This document shows positions 29,329 through 36,962 of a stretch of 64,000 nt of DNA, in pieces. Source of the DNA: Enterobacter mori LMG 25706 (GTDB taxonomy: Bacteria; Pseudomonadota; Gammaproteobacteria; Enterobacterales; Enterobacteriaceae); assembly GCF_000211415.1 (NCBI RefSeq), contig NZ_GL890777.1:446091-510090 (forward strand), read 5' to 3'. The position numbers and the translations under genes are program-made. Below the pieces are notes generated by a model. It was not told the origin of the DNA. It saw only the letters and a list, made by a program, of their open reading frames with translations, and ran no database searches. How positions within the stretch are numbered: the first letter of the stretch is position 1; each line of letters begins with the position of its first letter.

Positions 29329-31809
29329 TCAGTTTGAAGTCAGTCGTTGCCAAATTGCAGATACGTATTTGACCTGATGGTGAGCATCTGAAATAGCCTT
29401 ATGCCGATCGCCAACGAAAGGGATCTCATAGCGAGGTGTGAAACCTACGGCCTTACCAAGCTCTACTATCGTTCTTACATCCCGGTTGTTCCAGAACTTC
29501 CACGGGCAGGTGATCCCCGTCCGGTCATAAGATGCTTCAAGCAGGACATTGTCATAAGTGGCACCATTACCCCAGACCTGCACAGAATCAGGACCGTTAG
29601 CCGCATTCTCAGCTATAAACTCATTTAGCTGTAGCAAGGCGTCATCGAGCGGAATAGCATCTTCCATCACTAACTCTGAACGAGCTTCAGGTGAAGCTTT
29701 GAGCCAGAAGATTATGGTAGATGCATCCGGAACCCCGCCGCTGGCCATGGCAGATTCCAGGCTAATCACTTTGTAAAATTCCGAACCGGTATTACCTGTT
29801 GATGGATCAAAGAACACGGCCCCGATAGATACGACTGGTGAATCAGCTTTTTTACCAAAAGCTTCAATGTCGATCATAAGGTGTGTATAGAACATTTCAG
29901 GCTCGGCATGATTATGATGACCGGAATCATTATTTATGGCAGTTGTGCTGCTATAAGTTTCAGTAGCGCTTGCGCTTGAGATAGTTTCTTCCGTGCCTTC
30001 TGATAACGCAGCACCGTCCGGGGTTTCATCATTGCCAGTTTCTTCCATCTGCACATTATCAACGTACTCCGCCGCGGTATTTTGTTGGTCGATTACAGCG
30101 TTGCTGGTGGTCAGCCCTTCAATAGAAAAAAGACAACTACCAACTTTTTCGAGAACCGGCTGCGTGCCGCCGTCGACTTGTGTCCCTTCATTCTGGCCGC
30201 CAGTTTCAAAAGCAGAATCAGTCACTAGCTCGTTTGTCCAGCTCACCTCAGGATTATGGCGCGCAGCCGCAAGAGTTTCGTCTGATGGAGCAGAATGATC
30301 GCTTTCAGTCAGGTTCGCGTTAATGAATCCGCTGAGACGTGCCGGATACAGGTAATGCTCTGGGTGAGCGCTGCGGATAAGTGCAAAGATAGCTGCACGC
30401 GAGTAATCCAAAACTCCCGGAGTTGCACGAAGAGCTTTAGACCATTCTTTGAATGGACTTTCTTTTTTACTAACGATCTCTTTTGCCCGACGGAAAACAC
30501 CACCAGGGATATCATAAATGTTGAAATCCATCGGTAACGTGGCCAGCGCAATCTCTAAATCGAGAGTGTCGAGATCATGTTTAATGTCAGGGTTTCTGTC
30601 GGTCTTGTTGCCTCCGCCAGCATTCGTGCCGCTTTCAGTACGCTGTATTTCTGCAATGCGATTGCCTTTGGCCCATTCTTTTACCAGCAGGCCGCGGTCA
30701 ATGTAATCAGTCGCCGTCCAGATTCTGGTGAATCGGAGAACCAAAGCGAGTTCGTGACGCTTTTCCTGGCTGAACACTTTGCTAATGGCGTCGGTATAGC
30801 GCCACAGGTCTTTGGTATCGTAACCCTTAACCTGTTCGCAGTTTTCTGCCGCCAGCAGCAGGTTCTGGACATAGCTACTGTCAGTGTCCATCTCCAGCGC
30901 GCTGATACCTTCGTATTCATCGCGTGTAATGTGGTGGCGCAGTTCGTCGGAGGTGAACTGGGCGAGTAGCTGCTTGCGGAAGGGCATGCAAACGACTGGA
31001 TAACGAGTGGTTTCGTCATCATTCTCGTCAATCTGGATACCGTTATCAGGTTCAAGACCCTGATCTGCTAAAACGCCGGTGTCGCTGGTGCTTTCAGACT
31101 TCAGATGGATAAATTTGCCGCTGCGCCAGGTTTCCACTAATTGGTTGCGATCGCTGGCATCTGCTTTAGCCCAGTCAGCCATGAATGCAGCGATATTTTC
31201 AGTTTCGTGCGCTTCATCTGGCGCGAATACCTGCTTAATCGCCTGAACGAGTTTCCACTCAGCGTTCAGGCTGAGTTCGGCAACCTCAGGGATGTCGTTC
31301 TTCGCCAGCAGTAGGTTCTGAAGATAGGTGTTGCCTTCATCCAGTGACATTTCGCTGGCAGCCAGTTGCTGCTCTTTAGTGATATGTGACTGGTATTTGT
31401 CGCTGGTCATGTGGACGGCAAAACGGACCGCTGGAGTGCGGTTTTCAAGAGGAATATTCTCGACGGTACTTTCAACTTTAACGGTCGGTTCCGGTGTTGC
31501 AGTGTTGTCCACGGCTCCAGTTGACTCAGCCCCAGTCTTTGGCAGCCAGGTGCGTCCATCGTCCCGCAGTTCGTAGCGTTTGCACCATGAGTAATCAACT
31601 TTGCTTTCTTCAGGCAGGTCGTCATAAACCGGAAAATCTGTACGGACAGGCTTGCTATAATCTTTGCCCCGGCCGGTTTCAATGCCAGCATCTTCCAGCT
31701 CTACATCCAGCTGCAAATTGGCTCGCGCTTCTGATTTAGCCGTAAACCAGATAACGGCATCTTCTTTGCCGGATTTCTGCGTTGCCTTGATTAAGTGAAA
31801 GAATTCCAT
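29329..31809 (-). CDS. RecE N-terminal/DEDDh exonuclease fusion protein
   Basis: An 826-aa protein whose N-terminal two thirds resemble the poorly understood N-terminal part of Rac RecE (DLPEES..DYSWCKRYEL; GLLVKEWAKGNRI; LDYSRAAIFALI). The C-terminus is not the RecE nuclease but a DEDDh exonuclease (about 640-826) with D647 and E649 (MIDIEAFG), D753 (ATYDN), H803 and D808. A segment of about 110 residues is duplicated in the middle. No recT-like gene lies beside it. It probably acts in recombination or degradation of DNA or RNA ends. Confidence 0.85.
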   Translation of the reverse strand: MEFFHLIKATQKSGKEDAVIWFTAKSEARANLQLDVELEDAGIETGRGKDYSKPVRTDFPVYDDLPEESKVDYSWCKRYELRDDGRTWLPKTGAESTGAVDNTATPEPTVKVESTVENIPLENRTPAVRFAVHMTSDKYQSHITKEQQLAASEMSLDEGNTYLQNLLLAKNDIPEVAELSLNAEWKLVQAIKQVFAPDEAHETENIAAFMADWAKADASDRNQLVETWRSGKFIHLKSESTSDTGVLADQGLEPDNGIQIDENDDETTRYPVVCMPFRKQLLAQFTSDELRHHITRDEYEGISALEMDTDSSYVQNLLLAAENCEQVKGYDTKDLWRYTDAISKVFSQEKRHELALVLRFTRIWTATDYIDRGLLVKEWAKGNRIAEIQRTESGTNAGGGNKTDRNPDIKHDLDTLDLEIALATLPMDFNIYDIPGGVFRRAKEIVSKKESPFKEWSKALRATPGVLDYSRAAIFALIRSAHPEHYLYPARLSGFINANLTESDHSAPSDETLAAARHNPEVSWTNELVTDSAFETGGQNEGTQVDGGTQPVLEKVGSCLFSIEGLTTSNAVIDQQNTAAEYVDNVQMEETGNDETPDGAALSEGTEETISSASATETYSSTTAINNDSGHHNHAEPEMFYTHLMIDIEAFGKKADSPVVSIGAVFFDPSTGNTGSEFYKVISLESAMASGGVPDASTIIFWLKASPEARSELVMEDAIPLDDALLQLNEFIAENAANGPDSVQVWGNGATYDNVLLEASYDRTGITCPWKFWNNRDVRTIVELGKAVGFTPRYEIPFVGDRHKAISDAHHQVKYVSAIWQRLTSN

Positions 31810-31869
31810 ATCGGGTCCTAAATTTTGGTTGTAAGATACCCGCAGCTAGTGATTGCCGCCTTGGGTAGT

Positions 31870-31891
31870 GGTCATTGGTCAAAACTCGATT
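31870..31891 (-). repeat. Dispersed 22-bp early-operon repeat, copy 1
   Basis: On the minus strand this reads ATCGAGTTTTGACCAATG flanked by AA and ACC, the best consensus copy. It lies in the leader between the DUF1482 gene and the RecE-like gene. See the finding on dispersed repeats. Confidence 0.8.
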
Positions 31892-31923
31892 CCGGAAAGC
31901 TTTGGTCGGCTGACCGGGTACTT

Positions 31924-31947
31924 AACCCGCCTTGCGCGGGTTTTGTG
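31924..31947. terminator. Terminator-like hairpin in the leftward operon
   Basis: AACCCGC / GCGGGTT stem with TTTG on the plus-strand side, between the two repeat copies. On the leftward transcript the T-run is weak, so it may be a processing or partial termination site. Confidence 0.45.
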
Positions 31948-31965
31948 CTTTTAGGGGCTGGTAAC

Positions 31966-31987
31966 AGCCATTGGTCATAACTCGATT
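31966..31987 (-). repeat. Dispersed 22-bp early-operon repeat, copy 2
   Basis: Minus-strand ATCGAGTTATGACCAATG, with 19 of 22 positions shared with copy 1, overlapping the stop codon of the DUF1482 gene. Confidence 0.75.
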
Positions 31988-32168
31988 AAAATTTGAAAGC
32001 AGGCTGGTGGTCTTCAGCCGGTCTATATCGGTAACACTCACCTTTAATGTGCTGCTCTTTGGCAGCTGCATCACAGCCAGATTCGGTTTTGTATACACCG
32101 AGCATGATGTCTGAGCATTCCCCGGTGAGGGCACAGACGGTAACGATTAGGGCAAAGAACGAGCTCAT
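31986..32168 (-). CDS. DUF1482 small membrane/secreted protein
   Basis: A 60-aa protein, MSSFFALIVTVCALTGECSD..., with a hydrophobic N-terminus and four cysteines, matching the DUF1482 family of lambdoid prophages. Its ATG overlaps the stop of the upstream 40-aa gene (ATGA), which implies translational coupling and selects this start. Function unknown. Confidence 0.8.
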   Translation of the reverse strand: MSSFFALIVTVCALTGECSDIMLGVYKTESGCDAAAKEQHIKGECYRYRPAEDHQPAFKF

Positions 32169-32287
32169 GCTTTTAGCTCTGGATTGCCTTTTTGGGCCAG
32201 TAAGTAGCAAAGCTTACGAACCAGAACTTCAAACAGATTTAAGCGAACGGCTTGGCAGCCAGCTTTTTTGCGTGCGAAATCGATCAT
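32165..32287 (-). CDS. Small conserved phage protein (40 aa)
   Basis: A 40-aa basic peptide, MIDFARKKAGCQAVRLNLFEVL..., preceded by a strong ribosome site AAAGGAG six nt from the ATG and coupled to the next gene by ATGA. It is the first gene of the leftward early operon. No function is known; the ribosome site and coupling support it as real. Confidence 0.7.
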   Translation of the reverse strand: MIDFARKKAGCQAVRLNLFEVLVRKLCYLLAQKGNPELKA

Positions 32288-32419
32288 GGTCAACTCCTTT
32301 GTGCCTTTAACGCCAGGCTGGCGGAACGGTAAACCTGCTGCGCGACTGTCTTGCCATCTCATCCGGTGTTTCGTATGCCGCCGGCAGCTACTTCGTGGGC
32401 GTCCTGCCTCGATGACACG
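32288..32419 (-). other. Leftward early leader
   Basis: Untranslated stretch from the leftward promoter to the first small gene. It contains hairpins (CGCCAG / CTGGCG near 32310; GCTGCCGGCGGC near 32375). This is where a lambda-like phage would place a nut or put antitermination site, but I recognise no boxA/boxB. Confidence 0.4.
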
Positions 32420-32474
32420 TTGCGATAGAGATATTATTATCAATTCAATCGATATGTGTCAATTTGAATCGATA
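32420..32474 (-). promoter_or_regulatory. Leftward early promoter with paired operators
   Basis: Minus strand: -35 TTGACA (32457-32462), 17-nt spacer and -10 TAATAA (32434-32439). TATCGATT occurs at 32467-32474 and again at 32447-32454, straddling the -35, and a partial copy TATCGCAA lies at 32420-32427. The same octamer pairs flank the rightward promoter, so these are probable repressor/Cro operators. Confidence 0.7.
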
Positions 32475-32538
32475 GTATGGTGCGAAAGAACGCCTGGGTC
32501 ATTGATGACCCGAGCAGGAGAGTTAATTAAAAGAAAGG

Positions 32539-32949
32539 CTATTTGGTAGGCGGTATCAGATTACGTTTCTGCAGATAAGTCTTTGCAAAATTATCGAGCT
32601 CTTCAAGTCTGAGGTCTATAATCTTGATAATTCGTTCTTTTTCATCATCTGTTGGCAATTGTTCGAATGCTTCTAGAAGTCTTTCTTCAAGTTCTGTTGA
32701 AGGTTTAACTTGTGGTTTTGGTGCCCAGGGATCGTGCTCTTCGAGGGTCTCACCATCTTCCATGAAGAACCATGAGAGTGGATACCCAGTCGCAGCGGGA
32801 AGAAGATTCAGTATTTCAGATCTTGGTAAAATGTCAGAATTGCACCAGCCATTAACAGATTGAGCTTTGACTCCCAGTCTGCGCGCCAGCTCAGATTGTG
32901 ATATTTCGAGATCTTTTATCGCCTTTTGCAATCTCTTACCGAAGTTCAT
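32539..32949 (-). CDS. Phage repressor, XRE family, without protease domain
   Basis: A 136-aa protein with an N-terminal helix-turn-helix (SQSELARRLGVKAQSVNGW) and a short acidic, helical C-terminus (ELEERLLEAFEQLPTDDEKERII). There is no S24 peptidase domain, so no LexA-type self-cleavage. The start ATG 32949 is used; a TTG at 32961 would add four residues. It is divergent from the Cro-like gene across the operator region, the position of cI. Confidence 0.85.
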   Translation of the reverse strand: MNFGKRLQKAIKDLEISQSELARRLGVKAQSVNGWCNSDILPRSEILNLLPAATGYPLSWFFMEDGETLEEHDPWAPKPQVKPSTELEERLLEAFEQLPTDDEKERIIKIIDLRLEELDNFAKTYLQKRNLIPPTK

Positions 32950-32983
32950 CTCTTCATCCAATTCATCTAGTTATCAGCAATTA

Positions 32984-33049
32984 TACAGATTTTTTCTGTA
33001 GCTCTTACTATCGAAATAATTTGACGATATCGATTTAATTTGTTTTATT
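32984..33049 (+). promoter_or_regulatory. Rightward early promoter and operators (immunity region)
   Basis: A -35 TTGACG (33021-33026) and a -10 near 33044-33049 (TTTATT) are flanked by TATCGAAA (33009-33016) and TATCGATT (33028-33035). A further inverted repeat TACAGA / TCTGTA (32984-33000) lies on the repressor side, where the repressor promoter should be. Confidence 0.7.
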
Positions 33050-33077
33050 GTCACTCATCGTTAACTACTGAGAACAA

Positions 33078-33308
33078 ATGATGAAGACATCAATTCAAAA
33101 AAAGCTCTTATCGATTTGCAGTCAGGCTGAACTAGGACGCCGGATGAAAAGGAGAGCCCAAACTGTAAACGGCTGGTTCAAAAACAAAATTCCCGGAGAG
33201 CTGGTGCTCAAAGTGAGTAAGGCTGTCGATTGGCAAGTTACTCCTAATGAATTACGCCCTGATCTTTATCCCAATCCAAAAGATGGTTTACCTCAGAAGG
33301 AGGCTTAA
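33078..33308 (+). CDS. YdaS-type Cro repressor
   Basis: A 76-aa helix-turn-helix protein (SQAELGRRMKRRAQTVNGWFKNKIP) of the YdaS/Cro type found in Rac-like prophages. It is the first gene of the rightward operon, so it should act as Cro, limiting early transcription and repressor synthesis. Two ATG codons in tandem (33078 and 33081) are possible starts. It is followed 2 nt later by the YdaT gene. Confidence 0.85.
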   Translation: MMKTSIQKKLLSICSQAELGRRMKRRAQTVNGWFKNKIPGELVLKVSKAVDWQVTPNELRPDLYPNPKDGLPQKEA

Positions 33309-33310
33309 TC

Positions 33311-33865
33311 ATGCAGTCAGCTACATATCAACATCATAACCAACGCCTGGCCGGACCGCTGAAAACTCAAAATCAATTTATGGCGCATCGGCGAGATAGC
33401 TTTAAGCACCGTTCAATACAGGTTGCAGTTCGAGAGTGGGAATCCACTTTGCCCGGCCAGGCGCAGGAAAAAATCGCTCTGCTGGTGGCAGAGCAGTGGG
33501 CTAAGGAAGGGGGCCGCGGCATCGCGGTCAATAAGCAGAATTTATTCCGCTATCTGAAAAATGAAGGGGGATCGGAGAAATACACTGCTTACGTTATGCA
33601 ACTGTCGGGCGCAATCCTCGCAGCTATGCCTATTGAGATAGCCAGAAAGCATGGACTTAGTAACGCCAGAACGGAATCCGAGCTGGTGGCGAGTGCAATC
33701 AAAGAATGCAGTGAGGCGCATCAGGCTAAGCTGCTAGGCGCCCCCCTTCAAAAGCTTGAAAAAGAAATTCGTGAAGCGGCAATCGCTTTATTCAACATGT
33801 TACCTGCTGACGCGGCGGGACCACTACTGGCGAGCATCAGCGCCGTAGCGCCGCAATTTTTTTAA
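33311..33865 (+). CDS. YdaT family protein (CII-like position)
   Basis: A 184-aa YdaT_toxin family protein (HRSIQVAVREWESTLPGQAQEKIALLV; GIAVNKQNLFRYLKNE). YdaT of Rac was first called a toxin when overexpressed and was later proposed to be a CII-like regulator. Its position, second in the rightward operon after Cro, matches cII. Its stop codon is part of repeat copy 3. Confidence 0.8.
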   Translation: MQSATYQHHNQRLAGPLKTQNQFMAHRRDSFKHRSIQVAVREWESTLPGQAQEKIALLVAEQWAKEGGRGIAVNKQNLFRYLKNEGGSEKYTAYVMQLSGAILAAMPIEIARKHGLSNARTESELVASAIKECSEAHQAKLLGAPLQKLEKEIREAAIALFNMLPADAAGPLLASISAVAPQFF

Positions 33866-33885
33866 TCGAGTTTTGAGCAATAACC
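33864..33885 (+). repeat. Dispersed 22-bp early-operon repeat, copy 3
   Basis: Plus-strand ATCGAGTTTTGAGCAATA, with 20 of 22 positions equal to the consensus, starting in the ydaT stop codon and followed by ACCATTAC, which resembles ACCACTAC after copy 1. Confidence 0.78.
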
Positions 33886-33919
33886 ATTACGTACCGGGAA
33901 ACCGGACAAGGGAGTAACC

Positions 33920-34714
33920 ATGGCAGCTCTGCCTTACATGCAACTTTACATTGCTGATTACCTGGCGGACACCATGCATCTGTCTACAGAAGAGCATGGC
34001 GCATACCTGCTGCTGATGTTCAATTATTGGCAGACAGGCCGCCCGATCCCCAAAAACCGCCTCTCGAAAATAGCACGACTAAGCAACGACCGTTGGGATG
34101 CCGTTGAACAATCGTTGAAAGAGTTTTTTAACGACACTGGCACCGAATGGGTGCAGGAGAGAATTGAGCGGGATCTGGAGGCTGTAAAAAATTCAATCAG
34201 TCAAAAGTCGGCCGCAGGTAAAGCGTCCGCCCAGGCCAGAAAGGCCAAAAAAGGAGCAAACACCCAACAAAACAGTAACGAGCGTTCAACGGGTGTTAAT
34301 GCTCCGTTTGAACAGAACAGCAACGGCAACCCAACTAATAAAGATACAGATACAGATCTAAAAGAGAAACAAGAGAGAGAGTTAAGCGCGCAAGAATCAT
34401 TTTTGCCACCAATCGGCAAATTCCCGATTACCGATGACTGGATGCCGAGTGATGACTTTGTCGGGCAAGCCGCACAGTGGGGAATTAATCTCGGTGATCG
34501 CCCTGGTTATACCCCAGTGGAACTTCAGCAGTTCCGCGATTACTGGAAGTGCGAAGGGAAGGTAAAACACCACCTGCAGTGGGAACAGACTTTCGCCTCG
34601 AGCCTGAAAACATCCCGAGCCAAAACCTCAACTTCTGGGGCATCTTCTCGCCGTCAGGCAGGCTTTGGCATTTCACAACCAGACACTGAGGTCCCACCGG
34701 GGTTCAGGGGTTAA
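33920..34714 (+). CDS. DUF1376/DnaT-like replication protein (YdaU type)
   Basis: A 264-aa protein. The N-terminal DUF1376 domain (MQLYIADYLADTMHLSTEEHGAYLLLM) is a winged-helix-like phage replication initiator domain; a Ser/Asn-rich linker (about 90-150) leads to a DnaT-like DNA-binding domain (PITDDWMPSDDF...FRDYWKCEGKVKHHLQWEQTF). It is followed directly by a DnaC-like loader, so the pair probably recruits the host DnaB helicase. Confidence 0.85.
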   Translation: MAALPYMQLYIADYLADTMHLSTEEHGAYLLLMFNYWQTGRPIPKNRLSKIARLSNDRWDAVEQSLKEFFNDTGTEWVQERIERDLEAVKNSISQKSAAGKASAQARKAKKGANTQQNSNERSTGVNAPFEQNSNGNPTNKDTDTDLKEKQERELSAQESFLPPIGKFPITDDWMPSDDFVGQAAQWGINLGDRPGYTPVELQQFRDYWKCEGKVKHHLQWEQTFASSLKTSRAKTSTSGASSRRQAGFGISQPDTEVPPGFRG

Positions 34715-34716
34715 CT

Positions 34717-35457
34717 ATGAAATCGACGCACGATTTGCTTGGTCGTCTCCGTAATATCATGCCTGCAGGTGTCCAGCCGAAGTTTACCAGCAGTCAGGAA
34801 TTGATGGCCTGGCAGCAGGAAGAAGGCCGGAAGCGTGCAGTAGAGCTGGAAAAACTAAATCAGCGGGCGCGAGCGGAGAAGATATTTGGGCGTTCAGGGA
34901 TATGCGATCTGCATAAGGGGTGCACTTTCTCGAATTATCAGGTCAGCAACGACGGGCAAAAGCATGCTCTCACCATGGCAAAGAGCTATGCCCATAACTT
35001 CGGGTCTGGTTTCACTAGTTTCATTTTCAGTGGGAGCTGCGGGACGGGGAAAAATCATCTTGCTGCAGCAATCGGTAATTACCTGTTGCAACGTGATCAC
35101 TCCGTTCTGGTAGTTACAGTACCTGACCTGATGTTGCGCGCTCGTAAGTGCTATGACGAGGGGCAATCAGAGTCCGCGCTGCTGGATGACCTTTGCAAAG
35201 TAGATTTACTGGTTCTTGATGAAGTCGGCGTCCAAAGAGAAACGCGAAACGAATGGGTTCTACTCAATCAAATTATTGATCGTCGTATGGCGGCGATGAA
35301 ACCAGTGGGAGTCCTAACTAACCTGAATTTTGATGAATTATCGAAGACTCTTGGTGAGCGGGTAATGGACCGCTTAACCATGGATAACGGTATCTGGGTG
35401 AACTTTGCCTGGGGAAGTTATCGCAAAAACGTGACCCATTTACGGGTTGTTAAGTAA
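34717..35457 (+). CDS. DnaC-like helicase loader (YdaV type)
   Basis: A 246-aa AAA+ ATPase with Walker A GSCGTGKNH (about 106-114) and Walker B LLVLDEVG (about 165), an arginine-rich C-terminal box and the GERVMDRL sensor region of DnaC. It is two nt after the DnaT-like gene. It should load host DnaB at the phage origin. Confidence 0.92.
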   Translation: MKSTHDLLGRLRNIMPAGVQPKFTSSQELMAWQQEEGRKRAVELEKLNQRARAEKIFGRSGICDLHKGCTFSNYQVSNDGQKHALTMAKSYAHNFGSGFTSFIFSGSCGTGKNHLAAAIGNYLLQRDHSVLVVTVPDLMLRARKCYDEGQSESALLDDLCKVDLLVLDEVGVQRETRNEWVLLNQIIDRRMAAMKPVGVLTNLNFDELSKTLGERVMDRLTMDNGIWVNFAWGSYRKNVTHLRVVK

Positions 35458-35460
35458 TCA

Positions 35461-35482
35461 AATCGAGTATTGACCAATGACC
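35461..35482 (+). repeat. Dispersed 22-bp early-operon repeat, copy 4
   Basis: Plus-strand ATCGAGTATTGACCAATG, with 21 of 22 positions equal to the consensus. The ATG of the next gene (35477) lies inside the repeat, so the element forms part of its translation-initiation region. Confidence 0.8.
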
Positions 35483-35896
35483 AAAACAATAACCCAAAAA
35501 GAGCAGGTGGCGGTGTTTGTGCGCTACCAACCGAACTGCGCCGTTGGCGATGTATCCGAAGCGCTGGATATGGCTGGCGGGACAGCGGGCAGACTTCTGC
35601 GCGAGCTGAGTGACGAAGGCGTGATTATTCGCTTACGTGACAGCGTTCAGTACACATACCGGGCGGTACCGCACGCAGATATTCCAGACGTAATCCTCCC
35701 GTGCATGGTTGAAAAAAGCGATCCGGTCAGGATGCAGGCTGCCGAGCAGAAAGCGAAGGAGCTTGAGGAGAGGGGGCTTTGGCGAAGAGCTGCTGCAGTA
35801 TATTCGGACATGTTTGGTATAGCCGGGAGCGCTGTTGAAGTAGCCCGTATTGCCAAGCGCCGTAAAGACTGTCTGCGCCAGGCGGAGAGGGCTTGA
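35477..35896 (+). CDS. PerC-like transcriptional regulator
   Basis: A 139-aa protein. The N-terminal half is a winged helix (VGDVSEALDMAGGTAGRLLRELSDEGVI) and the C-terminus matches the PerC family (KAKELEERGLWRRAAAVYSDMF...RRKDCL). PerC-like proteins carried by prophages can activate host virulence or metabolic genes in E. coli; the target here is unknown. Confidence 0.75.
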   Translation: MTKTITQKEQVAVFVRYQPNCAVGDVSEALDMAGGTAGRLLRELSDEGVIIRLRDSVQYTYRAVPHADIPDVILPCMVEKSDPVRMQAAEQKAKELEERGLWRRAAAVYSDMFGIAGSAVEVARIAKRRKDCLRQAERA

Positions 35897-35898
35897 GA

Positions 35899-36210
35899 AT
35901 GGCCAGCGATAACCTTTGGACAATTATTCGCGCCATCCAGCAAGGCGGCGAGATCACCCCGCGTCAAGTTCGCCAGTTGCTGGGCTGCGATAGCAAAAAG
36001 GCCTGTCGCCTGCTGGAGCATCTCGTTTCTGTTGGCGCAGTGAATAATATCGGTAAGCGACACCACCCGGTGTACATGATGCAGCCAGGCGGGGAAACAT
36101 GCATTAAGCCATTACCGGTGGTTCGCAATAAGTCCGGTATCACCGAAGTTTGCCGCCAGAACTGGCAAGGCTATATGATTCACAAAATTTTCGGGAGCGC
36201 GCGAGTATGA
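35899..36210 (+). CDS. Winged-helix small regulator
   Basis: A 103-aa protein with an N-terminal winged-helix pattern (GGEITPRQVRQLLGCDSKKACRLLEHL) and no recognised C-terminal domain. It starts 2 nt after the PerC-like stop and overlaps the next small ORF by ATGA. Its exact role is unknown. Confidence 0.7.
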   Translation: MASDNLWTIIRAIQQGGEITPRQVRQLLGCDSKKACRLLEHLVSVGAVNNIGKRHHPVYMMQPGGETCIKPLPVVRNKSGITEVCRQNWQGYMIHKIFGSARV

Positions 36211-36302
36211 GCGATTTATATAGCAACATCGACAAACGCGCGTTAAGGGAAGCGGCAGCTAACGCAAAAATTGCCGGAGACTCGAGGATGGCACGAAACT
36301 AA
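36207..36302 (+). CDS. Small hypothetical ORF (31 aa)
   Basis: MSDLYSNIDKRALREAAANA... starts in an ATGA overlap with the upstream gene. The coupling is the only support; there is no recognisable family. Confidence 0.4.
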   Translation: MSDLYSNIDKRALREAAANAKIAGDSRMARN

Positions 36303-36343
36303 ATTGGTGATATAAAAGACTGTGACATGTCACGGAGAAAGTT

Positions 36344-36772
36344 ATGAAAATAAACCATCAATACCTCAAGGATTTACTAATAGCTTTCGAGGAAACTCAA
36401 GGCCCTGACACAATGCTAAGTGATCTTGGTGAATCAGGGTTTCACCAAGACGACTCGGATTTTATTTTCCATATGCGTTTGCTTTATGACAATGGGCTGA
36501 TTGTTAGGACTGATGGGAAATCTGGGTTTGGGCACGAGATGTCCAGAGCTTTGGGAGAAGGGGTTAGCTATTACTGGCTTGATACTCCGCTCAGGCTGAC
36601 GGCAAGAGGGCATGATTTTATCGCTGACTTGCGTCAGAAAGAGGTATGGCAAACCATAAAAACAAATTTTAAAGATGAAGGAATAAGCACACTAATGGGC
36701 CTATCAAAATCACTGGCGATGGGTTTTGCCAAGAAGAAAGTAAAAGACCTGACTGGCCTGGACATTGAGTGA
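36344..36772 (+). CDS. DUF2513 domain protein
   Basis: A 142-aa protein matching the DUF2513 pattern (YLKDLLIAFEE...; FHMRLLYDNGLI; LRLTARGHDFIADLR). DUF2513 has a winged-helix-like look and is common in phages and mobile elements. The C-terminal part (GLSKSLAMGFAKKKV) is basic. It has its own ribosome site (GGAGAAAG) and is followed by a terminator. Confidence 0.8.
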   Translation: MKINHQYLKDLLIAFEETQGPDTMLSDLGESGFHQDDSDFIFHMRLLYDNGLIVRTDGKSGFGHEMSRALGEGVSYYWLDTPLRLTARGHDFIADLRQKEVWQTIKTNFKDEGISTLMGLSKSLAMGFAKKKVKDLTGLDIE

Positions 36773-36811
36773 AGAAATCCTCCTAACCTCAAAAATTTGA
36801 TATATCCCTAA

Positions 36812-36833
36812 GCCCGCTGCGTGCGGGCGTTTT
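36812..36833 (+). terminator. Terminator after the DUF2513 gene
   Basis: GCCCGC-TGCGT-GCGGGC stem followed by GTTTT. Confidence 0.75.
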
Positions 36834-36923
36834 CTCGCCAATGGTAAAAAAGACTCTAAGAAACATAGCAGTAGCCTTCGCAAAAAGTGCTCTTAAAGGA
36901 TTGACCATTATCTCAGATGGGTA

Positions 36924-36943
36924 TACTGTTTATTTATCCAGTA
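36924..36943 (+). promoter_or_regulatory. LexA (SOS) box of dinI-like gene
   Basis: TACTGTTTATTTATCCAGTA differs from the enterobacterial LexA consensus (TACTGTATATATATACAGTA) mainly in the central A/T tract and CCAG for ACAG. It is 20 nt upstream of the dinI-like ATG. Confidence 0.85.
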
Positions 36944-36962
36944 TATCTTCGAAAGGGAATTT

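Noticed and set aside
32984..33000. LexA box in the immunity region
   Set aside because: TACAGA / TCTGTA has the half-sites in the wrong order (ACAG...CTGT instead of CTGT...ACAG).
33311..33865. YdaS-YdaT as a toxin-antitoxin pair
   Set aside because: Their position after the operator region and opposite the repressor matches cro and cII; the toxin reading rests on overexpression of the Rac genes.
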